NCBI GenBank assembly: GCA_964534335.1
Contig: CAZHPS010000231.1
Coordinates: 1 to 10,490 of the forward strand
Origin: JAABRU01 sp964534335
GTDB taxonomy: Bacteria > Desulfobacterota > Desulfobacteria > Desulfobacterales > Desulfococcaceae
Direction of reading: 5' to 3'
DNA length: 10,490 bases
How positions within the stretch are numbered: position 1 is the first letter of the stretch; each line of letters begins with the position of its first letter. Positions 1 to 5,720 of this stretch are shown here, piece after piece. The notes beneath the pieces are model-generated. The model saw nothing but the letters and a program-made list of their open reading frames with translations. It had not been told where the DNA came from and made no database searches. Both the position numbers and the translations under genes were made by a program.

Positions 1-932
1 GCGATTCCTCCGCCCAGTCCCACGCAGGGAATCCGGGAATAATTGTATTTCCGGGCCAGTCTGTCCCGCAAAGCCAGCATGGTGGGAAACATTGTCAGCG
101 CGGGCCGGTTGTCTGTATGGCCTCCGGAATCAGCTTCCGCAGTCAGATCCCCGCACATGGGGATAAAACGGGCCAGTTCCGCTTCCTGCTCTGTAATCAT
201 TCTTTTTTCCACCAGTTGGCGCACCAGTTTTTCCGGCGGGGGGGAAAGGAATTTTTCTGCCACCTCCTCCCGTGACACCTTTGCCACCAGTTTATTGGGG
301 CAGACGATATTTCCCTGGGGATCACGGTAAATGCCTTTGACCCGGTAATACACCACAGGAAGGGTAAGCCCCAGATATGCTGACGCGCTGACAATGCGCA
401 AACGGGTTTTCAGATACAGATTAACGGTTGCAGCCTCGTGATCCGGATCATTTGGACTGTGGATAAGGTTGAATCCAAAGGGAATTCCCTTCAGGCTGCT
501 CTGCAGATGGCGGATGGCCTTTTCAATGGCCTCCAGGGAAAGCCCGGCAGCACCGAAAAAAGCAAGCATTCCTGCCCGGCCTGCGGCCTCGGTCATTTCC
601 ACCGACGTGATGCCGTTTGCCATAGCATCAGCCACATAGGAAAATCTGAGACCGAAATTTTTTCTGAAAAGCGGATCTCCCAGATCCGCTGGATAAAGGG
701 GCGGACAATAAGCGCACAAAGGCAGTGCTTCCTCTCCCAAAGTCCGCTCCCGGCCCATGATGACGGTTCCGCTCTGCGCTACGGCAATATCCTCCCCCTG
801 CCGCAGCAGATAAACCGGACGTCTGAGCCGGAGAATTGCATTATGAATGGCAGTGGAACCGGTTTCCGGCAGATTGCCTTCCGGCTTCCACCAGCCTGTA
901 ATCCTGTCTGTGGTATTGTGTGATGAGTCCAA
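1..932 (-). CDS. pfaD: PfaD-family FMN-dependent trans-acting enoyl reductase, N-terminal part (runs off the left edge)
   Basis: The minus strand reads without a stop from a TTG at 932 to the window edge, giving 310 codons; family members are usually well over 500 residues, so the C-terminal part lies outside. Recognisable family blocks in order are GWWKPEGN near residue 13, GMLAFFGAAGLSLEAIEKAI, PFGFNLIHSPNDP, VSASAYLGLTLPVV, the stretch around KVSREEVAEKFLSPPPEKL, and EADSGGHTDNRP, ending in VGLGGGI, a TIM-barrel glycine turn. PfaD proteins are cytoplasmic flavin enoyl reductases that act in trans on acyl carrier protein-bound chains of polyunsaturated fatty acid synthases or trans-AT polyketide synthases. 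The TTG is the first usable start after an in-frame TAA; GGAAAG lies 8 nt upstream. The partner synthase genes would be expected to the left. The family is clear; the product cannot be told. No frameshift was seen. Confidence 0.9.
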   Translation of the reverse strand, partial: MDSSHNTTDRITGWWKPEGNLPETGSTAIHNAILRLRRPVYLLRQGEDIAVAQSGTVIMGRERTLGEEALPLCAYCPPLYPADLGDPLFRKNFGLRFSYVADAMANGITSVEMTEAAGRAGMLAFFGAAGLSLEAIEKAIRHLQSSLKGIPFGFNLIHSPNDPDHEAATVNLYLKTRLRIVSASAYLGLTLPVVYYRVKGIYRDPQGNIVCPNKLVAKVSREEVAEKFLSPPPEKLVRQLVEKRMITEQEAELARFIPMCGDLTAEADSGGHTDNRPALTMFPTMLALRDRLARKYNYSRIPCVGLGGGI

Positions 933-965
933 TATTCTTTCTTTCCGGAGAGTAAAATTAAAATA

Positions 966-993
966 TTAATATGGATAATCCGGCATTTATCAA
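966..993 (-). promoter_or_regulatory. possible sigma-70 promoter for pfaD
   Basis: On the minus strand TTGATA (993-988) is followed after 16 nt by TATTAA (971-966). The implied start site near 959 leaves a leader of about 27 nt before the TTG start at 932. The region is AT-rich, so a chance match is possible. Confidence 0.35.
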
Positions 994-1270
994 AACAGTG
1001 TGCGGCATTGTCCCCTGAAATCTGTTCCTCCCCTGTCGTAAATGCAGAGGTTGCAGATCCGCAAATCCTGAAGATACCGGCAGTCCCGGTTCTGAAAACT
1101 GTCTGAAACCGGATTTCCGTTATATATACAATTACTTGAAACATTTGGCAGAGGTTCAGATTCAGATCTGGATTCCGCAAATAAAAACTGTGTGACTCTG
1201 AGGAAACTCTTCGTTACTCTGCGGTTAAAATCCGCCCGGCAGAATTACCAAAATATTTTAAGTATTGGTA

Positions 1271-1386
1271 TAAGTAAGGTTCCATAATTTTTCTGGCACA
1301 AAGTTTTCAGGACTGTGTTTATGCCGCAGGCACAGGCTGGAAGCTTATACTACTTTTATACCTGAAGATTTATGGTTGCCTACTTA
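1271..1386. mobile_element. small inverted-repeat (MITE-like) element, family B, copy 1
   Basis: The left end TAAGTAAGGTTCCATAA (1271-1287) and the reverse complement of the right end (1370-1386) match at 13 of 17 positions, with the outer TAAGTA and inner CCATAA kept. The same 17-mer occurs without change at 9108-9124, again facing a ...GCCTGCTTA end. There is no coding capacity. Family and mobility are inferred from the shared ends; the interior differs between the two copies. No target duplication is clear. Confidence 0.5.
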
Positions 1387-1631
1387 CAGTTTAAAAAAAA
1401 TGTCTGTCCAAAAATCTGGGGAAATTCCGGATGACAATCTTTTTTTTAAAACTATATCAGGGTCATTTAGAATTTGCAATACAGAGTATTTCCGCTATAA
1501 AATTTTTTTGCAGGTATTTGCATATATTCCTGAAATTTGTTTACTTGGGAAAAGATGAAATGTCCAGGCCGGAAAAACCTGCGGGGAATAAAAAAATCCT
1601 TCGGGAACACAGCCCGGTATTTTTTTCCGTA

Positions 1632-1653
1632 CCCTGACAGAAGACAGTCAGGG
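1632..1653. other. hairpin-forming inverted repeat
   Basis: CCCTGAC (1632-1638) and GTCAGGG (1647-1653) form a perfect 7-bp stem with an 8-nt loop. No T-run follows on either strand, so it does not look like an intrinsic terminator. Its role is unknown. Confidence 0.4.
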
Positions 1654-2060
1654 AAGTATGTATTATTCTTGCATAAGAAACTGTCATAACCGCGAAAAAA
1701 CCGGTATTCTGAACCCTCTGATATTACAGTAGTTCCGGTTTTTGTTGAACGGAGTAAAAAAGAGCGGTTTTCCGGTTTTTGAAATGACTGCGCAGCATCA
1801 GTTACATAATGGTTGCAAATTACATCCGAATCTGTTTTAATGCCTCCCCACGTTTTCGGAAAAAATTTTCTCCTCCCGGCTGTTTGGGAGACAAGTTACT
1901 GTATAAACAGTTTTTTCATCCGGAGTTCCAAAATTTTTTCTGAAAATCCGTATCCCGTTGCATGAAACTGCATGGACGCGGTCTGTTCTTCACCGGGCCG
2001 GGAAAGCAGTTTGCTTAAAATTTTTCGGTTTACTGATTTGGAAAAGTTATAACAAAATGT

Positions 2061-2083
2061 CTGTGCGGTTTTTTTCCGCACAG
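2061..2083 (+). promoter_or_regulatory. leader hairpin just upstream of the fecR-like ribosome binding site
   Basis: CTGTGCGG (2061-2068) pairs perfectly with CCGCACAG (2076-2083) across a loop of seven T residues. It ends 3 nt before the Shine-Dalgarno AAGGAGG (2087-2093). An 8-bp GC-rich stem in this place could stabilise the mRNA or affect ribosome access. A regulatory role is inferred. Confidence 0.5.
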
Positions 2084-2098
2084 GAAAAGGAGGATGAA

Positions 2099-3022
2099 AT
2101 GACAAAATTTATCCGTATGCTGTCTGTATTGTCAATAATATGGATGTATGCCGTTCCGGCAATGGGCACAGAAGAACCGCTCGCTATGATCATTGATGCC
2201 AAAGGGGAGGTTGCGTATTCACCGGACGGCCAGGCATGGAAACCTGTGAACCGCAACAAATTTCTCTTTGAGGGATGGCACGTGAAAACCGGAAAGGACG
2301 GAATGTGCAAAATCCTCAAACACGATTCTGAAACCATCGAGGTTCTGGCCGGCAGCACGGAAGTTGAGATGAAATCTGATGCCACGCGGGTGCTGGAAGG
2401 AAATATTTCCGACACCCGGCCATCCAGAAGTTTCGGGGCTTTTCTGAAACGGCGTTTTGCCAGTGTCCAGAAATACACTGTGACACGTTCTGTAAAATCC
2501 GAAAAGGATGTCCGGCTGAAAACAGCCAGGGATATTACGCTTTCAGAGGATTATCCTGATCTGGTATGGGAAAATCCGGGGCCGGAATACAGTTACCAGC
2601 TTTTTGTGGGAGATAAGGTGTTTGATGTGCCGGGAACCGATGAGGATATGGTGCGTTTCCGGTTGCCTCAGGCATTTCCGGGAGAAAATACTTACTGCGT
2701 CAATGTGCTGTACAAAGGGGAAGTGCTGTATGCGCCCGAAGACCGCAACACCCTGAAATGGCTTTCGAATGAGGAAAAAAAGACATTCCAGCAGGAACTG
2801 GCCCGGATGCTGGAGATTGCTCCGGACAACAGATTTCTTCTGGGTGTTTTTATGGAGGAAAACGGGTTAAAGGTGGTGGCTATGGATCGTTACCGGGATT
2901 TTCTGACTGAAAATCCTGATGCCGAAGAAGTGAGACCTTTTCTTGTCAGGGTACTGGGTGATCTGGAACTGGAAAATCTGAAAAAAGCAGAGATGGCTTT
3001 CATCCGGAATCAGAAGGACTGA
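2099..3022 (+). CDS. exported FecR-like domain protein
   Basis: The start at 2099 is set by a strong AAGGAGG at 2087-2093 with 5 nt spacing and gives 307 residues; an open frame upstream to 1958 is ignored because it has no comparable site. Residues 1-23 form a signal peptide (short basic start, LSVLSIIWMYAV core, likely cut after AMG), so the protein is periplasmic. Residues about 28-92 fit the FecR-like beta domain: IDAKGEVAYSPDGQAWKPV, then LFEGWHVKTGKDGMCKIL and a strand ending in LAGSTEVEM. A middle part (about 145-220) with DLVWENPGPEYSYQLFVGD resembles a fibronectin-type fold. The C-terminal 80 or so residues are helical. No membrane anchor follows the signal peptide. It precedes a CHASE2 kinase by 34 nt, so it probably modulates that sensor or binds the same envelope signal. 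The specific ligand is unknown. Confidence 0.75.
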   Translation: MTKFIRMLSVLSIIWMYAVPAMGTEEPLAMIIDAKGEVAYSPDGQAWKPVNRNKFLFEGWHVKTGKDGMCKILKHDSETIEVLAGSTEVEMKSDATRVLEGNISDTRPSRSFGAFLKRRFASVQKYTVTRSVKSEKDVRLKTARDITLSEDYPDLVWENPGPEYSYQLFVGDKVFDVPGTDEDMVRFRLPQAFPGENTYCVNVLYKGEVLYAPEDRNTLKWLSNEEKKTFQQELARMLEIAPDNRFLLGVFMEENGLKVVAMDRYRDFLTENPDAEEVRPFLVRVLGDLELENLKKAEMAFIRNQKD

Positions 3023-3056
3023 AAAATGGTTTTCAGTGAAAGTACCCGGCGGATTT

Positions 3057-5342
3057 ATGCGGATTATGCTGAAAAAAATCCTGAAAAAATATGATATTCT
3101 TTTTGTTATCCTCCTGTTTGCTTTCGCATCGGTTGCCGAATATCATGAAATTTTTTCCTTATGGGAAGATCAGACAATTTTTTTCCGGCATGGAATCCGT
3201 TCTGTTTTCGGTGTGAGGGAACATACGGAATTTCCGCTGGACAAAGTCACCATTGTTTCCATAGATGACCGTTTTTTCGATACATACGGGAAATATCCGC
3301 TCAGAAGATCGGATTTGGCGAAAATCATATCGAATATCAGGGATCTGGGAGCAAGGGTCATCTGTGCGGATCTGTTTCTGGATCTGCCGGACGCGTGCGG
3401 TGATGACAGCCGGCTGGCCGAAGTTGTGTCGCGAAGCCCTGTTCTGCTGGCATCACGGGCTGTTTTTGACAGTGACAACCGCTTTGAGGATATTTCTTAT
3501 CCCATCCCCATGTTCAGAAAGGCCGGAAACAGCGGATATGTCAACCTGACCTCTCCAAGCTCCTCACTTACCTTTTTAAGCCGTCTGCGCGTCATGCCGG
3601 AAATCGCAGAAAGGGAAGGCGGATGGCCCCTTGCAGTGCAGGCTGTGGCTGAGTATCTGCAAACCCGGCCTGTGCTGAAAGAAAATATCCTGCATATCGG
3701 GGATATTGCCATACCCCTGGATCATTTTGGGGATATGTATATTGATTTTTCCGCCATACCGGAGGGATACCGCTTTCTCTACCAGTATGCCGGAATCCAG
3801 GCTTCCGAATTTCTGGACATTTCCGGCATAGGGCCTGATGAAACTGCGGAACTGCGGATGTGGGTCCATGACAAAATTGTGATTATCGGGGATACCACAG
3901 CCATTTCCCATGACTGGTTTGACACACCTGTGGGAATGATCTACGGCGCAGAAATCATCGCTGATACGGTCAGCACCCTGCTCAGGGGCGCATCTCTGAG
4001 GCCGGCCCCTCTCTTTGCGGAAACAGTCATTTCTGTTATTTTCATTTTTGCCATTATTTTATGCGCTTACGGAATCCGTACCCTTGTGCTGCAGATTCTG
4101 TCCGCTGCTTTGCTGTTTGCAGGATTTATCCTTTTCTGCACCCTGATGTATGTGTATCACGGCACGGTTTTTTCCATGGGATACAACCTGACAGCAGGGA
4201 TTTCCGGCTATGTCATTCTCAGTTTCTCCGCGTACTCACGGGAGAAAAAACTTCACCTGCAGCAGAAACAGGAAAAAGAGCAGGCAGAAAGAAAACGCCA
4301 GGCCGCAGAAGCCGCGAATCAGGCCAAAAGCACGTTCCTTGCCAATATGAGCCATGAACTCCGCACCCCGCTTCACGCTATTCTCGGTTTTGCCCAGGTA
4401 GTTGGCAAGAGTCCGAATCTTCTGCAGAATGAACGGGATCATCTGCGTATTATTGCAGACAGCGGTGAGCATCTGCTGACCCTCATCAACCAGATTCTTG
4501 ATCTCTCCAAAGTGGAAGCCGGCCGCATGTCCCTTAATGAAAAAGATTTCGATCTCCCTGAACTGCTGGGGGAAGTGGAAAGCATGTTCAGGATGAAGGC
4601 CGAGGGCCGGGGACTGCAATTCATATTTGAAACTGCTCCGGAACTGCCTCTGCGGGTGCGGACGGATCGAACCAGGCTTCGGCAGATTCTCATCAATCTT
4701 ATTGACAATGCAGTCAAATTCACGTCTGCCGGATCGGTAAAGGTGAGAGCAGGACTTGCGGACAGGGGGAAAAGCAGAATCCCGCATGAAGAATCTTTGA
4801 CAATGCTCCGTTTTGAGGTGGAGGATACCGGACCCGGTATTGCCCCGGAAGAAAGGGAAAGCCTTTTCAATGCCTTTGTGCAGACTGAAACCGGCCGCAG
4901 ATCCCAGGAAGGATCAGGGCTGGGGCTGGCTATCAGCCGTCAGTTTGTAAAACTGATGGGAGGGGAGCTGACTATGATCAGTCCCTGCCGTGCCTGCGAT
5001 GATGACAGGAGCGGAAACAAAGGCCCCGGAGTTTTGTTCACTTTTGAAATCCGGGTTCAACTGCCGGATGTTCCGGAAAAAAAGGAAGAATACCCGGAAG
5101 CAGTTCCGTCCTGCATTCCCCCGGATATTGTCAAAACTGTGCCTGATCCGGGATCATTTGCAAATCTGCCTGCAAATCTGTCCGCAAATCTGCGCCAGGC
5201 CATCCATGAACTGGATGATGACAGAATCAGCAGAGTAATCGAAGAGATAGGGATTTATGCTCCTGCTCTGTCCGAATCCCTGGGCCTGCTGGTTCGTGAA
5301 TTCAGATATGAAGAAATTCTCGGAATACTGCCGGAAAATTAA
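3057..5342 (+). CDS. CHASE2-domain membrane sensor histidine kinase
   Basis: A 761-residue inner-membrane kinase. One helix (about 12-29) leads to a periplasmic CHASE2 sensor (about 38-314, including VTIVSIDDRFFDTYGKYPL and the typical end KIVIIGDTT...GMIYGAEIIADTV). Three membrane helices (about 318-339, 341-368, 370-393) and a charged coiled coil follow. HisKA has its phosphorylatable His at 433 (SHELRTPLHAILGF). The ATPase domain has all boxes: N-box Asn551 (NLIDNAVKF), G1 DTGPG at 590, G2 GSGLGL at 619. The tail (about 665-761) holds a threefold ANLx repeat and a helical end (HELDDDRISRVIEEI...FRYEEILGIL) of the type I know from the C-terminus of hybrid kinases after a receiver, yet no receiver is present. 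The start is uncertain: GTG 3036 is in frame but has no ribosome binding site; ATG 3057 has GGCGGA close by. It forms an operon with the preceding fecR-like gene. Confidence 0.9.
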   Translation: MRIMLKKILKKYDILFVILLFAFASVAEYHEIFSLWEDQTIFFRHGIRSVFGVREHTEFPLDKVTIVSIDDRFFDTYGKYPLRRSDLAKIISNIRDLGARVICADLFLDLPDACGDDSRLAEVVSRSPVLLASRAVFDSDNRFEDISYPIPMFRKAGNSGYVNLTSPSSSLTFLSRLRVMPEIAEREGGWPLAVQAVAEYLQTRPVLKENILHIGDIAIPLDHFGDMYIDFSAIPEGYRFLYQYAGIQASEFLDISGIGPDETAELRMWVHDKIVIIGDTTAISHDWFDTPVGMIYGAEIIADTVSTLLRGASLRPAPLFAETVISVIFIFAIILCAYGIRTLVLQILSAALLFAGFILFCTLMYVYHGTVFSMGYNLTAGISGYVILSFSAYSREKKLHLQQKQEKEQAERKRQAAEAANQAKSTFLANMSHELRTPLHAILGFAQVVGKSPNLLQNERDHLRIIADSGEHLLTLINQILDLSKVEAGRMSLNEKDFDLPELLGEVESMFRMKAEGRGLQFIFETAPELPLRVRTDRTRLRQILINLIDNAVKFTSAGSVKVRAGLADRGKSRIPHEESLTMLRFEVEDTGPGIAPEERESLFNAFVQTETGRRSQEGSGLGLAISRQFVKLMGGELTMISPCRACDDDRSGNKGPGVLFTFEIRVQLPDVPEKKEEYPEAVPSCIPPDIVKTVPDPGSFANLPANLSANLRQAIHELDDDRISRVIEEIGIYAPALSESLGLLVREFRYEEILGILPEN
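5160..5195 (+). repeat. three 12-bp tandem units inside the CHASE2 kinase gene
   Basis: Units at 5160-5171, 5172-5183 and 5184-5195 each begin GCAAATCTG and encode ANLP, ANLS, ANLR. They lie in the linker between the ATPase domain and the helical tail. In-frame slippage would change linker length in 4-residue steps. Confidence 0.75.
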
Positions 5343-5391
5343 TGTTCAATTTTAAATTGTTAATGCTTAATTATCAGTGATGAGTGATTAA
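5343..5391 (-). repeat. decayed heptamer tandem repeat
   Basis: Directly after the stop codon, seven 7-nt units can be laid out without gaps, plus-strand form close to TGNTNAA. Their reverse complement (TTNANCA) matches the unit of the array at 5634-5703, so the two arrays have opposite orientation. This copy is degenerate. Confidence 0.5.
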
Positions 5392-5425
5392 TTTGCCTCC
5401 TGTATCCAGCCAGTAACCCGGTTTC

Positions 5426-5526
5426 ATACCAAATCGCTATTGGTTTTATACAATGCAGTCGATTTTTCTGTTTGATTACAAACCCTTGTTTTTTTCATAA
5501 GCATATTTTCAAAAGCGATTTGGTAT
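5426..5526 (+). mobile_element. MITE-like element, family A, copy 1
   Basis: 101 bp with perfect 13-bp terminal inverted repeats, ATACCAAATCGCT at the left and AGCGATTTGGTAT at the right. No coding capacity. Flanks are TTTC to the left and C to the right, which recur at other copies. It is followed 1 nt later by an inverted second copy with which it shares most of its length, for example CTATTGGTTTTATACAAT against CTATTGATTTTATACAAT. Confidence 0.7.
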
Positions 5527-5527
5527 C

Positions 5528-5629
5528 ATACCAAATCGCTGCTGAAAACATACTTATCAAAAAAAGAACTTTCTGTAATCAGACAGAAAAAGATGTTCGG
5601 ATTGTATAAAATCAATAGCGATTTGGTAT
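5528..5629 (-). mobile_element. MITE-like element, family A, copy 2 (inverted)
   Basis: 102 bp, the reverse complement of copy 1 with scattered differences, with the same perfect 13-bp ends. The junction with copy 1 is a perfect palindrome around C5527 (5514-5540). A transcript through both could fold into a long hairpin as well as two single-element hairpins. Confidence 0.7.
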
Positions 5630-5633
5630 CAGA

Positions 5634-5703
5634 CATTAAACATTCACCATCAAACATTAAACATTCACCATCAAACATTAAACATTAAACATTCATCACT
5701 TAA
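5634..5703 (+). repeat. heptamer tandem repeat array
   Basis: Ten gap-free 7-nt units; CATTAAA, CATTCAC and CATCAAA appear in this order twice (a 21-nt higher unit), then CATTAAA twice and two variants. It ends 7 nt before the Shine-Dalgarno of the next gene. It resembles the short tandemly repeated heptamers known from filamentous cyanobacteria in form, not in sequence. Confidence 0.8.
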
Positions 5704-5720
5704 TCTGCCCGGAGATGACT

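Larger units (their letters stand above)
933..2098. other. 1.17 kb non-coding spacer between divergent genes
   Basis: I see no credible gene here. The short open frames (for example 1376-1558, 1431-1637, and the minus-strand frame ending at 779) lack ribosome binding sites and known motifs. The stretch holds a possible pfaD promoter, a 116-bp inverted-repeat element at 1271-1386, a hairpin at 1632-1653, an AACCGG-type inverted repeat at about 1692-1742, and many runs of T and A. At 1192-1224 the phrase ACTCTG recurs loosely as short imperfect repeats. Confidence 0.6.
5343..5720. other. repeat-filled spacer between the two kinase genes
   Basis: The spacer is a quasi-palindrome: decayed heptamers, one about 101-bp element, its inverted copy, then well-kept heptamers of opposite orientation. 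No gene and no convincing promoter are seen, though a TATAAAAT (5605-5612) lies in the second element. If the kinase genes were once one operon, these insertions now separate them. Confidence 0.6.

Noticed and set aside
779..1180. 133-codon minus-strand open frame
   Set aside because: It overlaps the start of pfaD in another frame and its translation resembles nothing; the pfaD frame explains the region.
1376..1637. Two short plus-strand open frames in the divergent spacer
   Set aside because: No ribosome binding site, AT-rich composition, no known motif; the first starts within the family B element.
1898..1916. ACTGT-ATAA-ACAGT hairpin followed by T residues, as a terminator
   Set aside because: The stem is only 5 bp and AT-rich, and no gene on the plus strand ends upstream.
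2049..2054. TATAAC as a -10 box for the fecR-like gene
   Set aside because: No acceptable -35 box at the right distance; it would also start transcription inside or just before the leader hairpin.
3036..3056. GTG start for the CHASE2 kinase
   Set aside because: No Shine-Dalgarno at a usable distance; kept as an alternative only.
5634..5703. Possible CRISPR-like array
   Set aside because: Units are 7 nt with no spacers; this is a simple tandem heptamer array.
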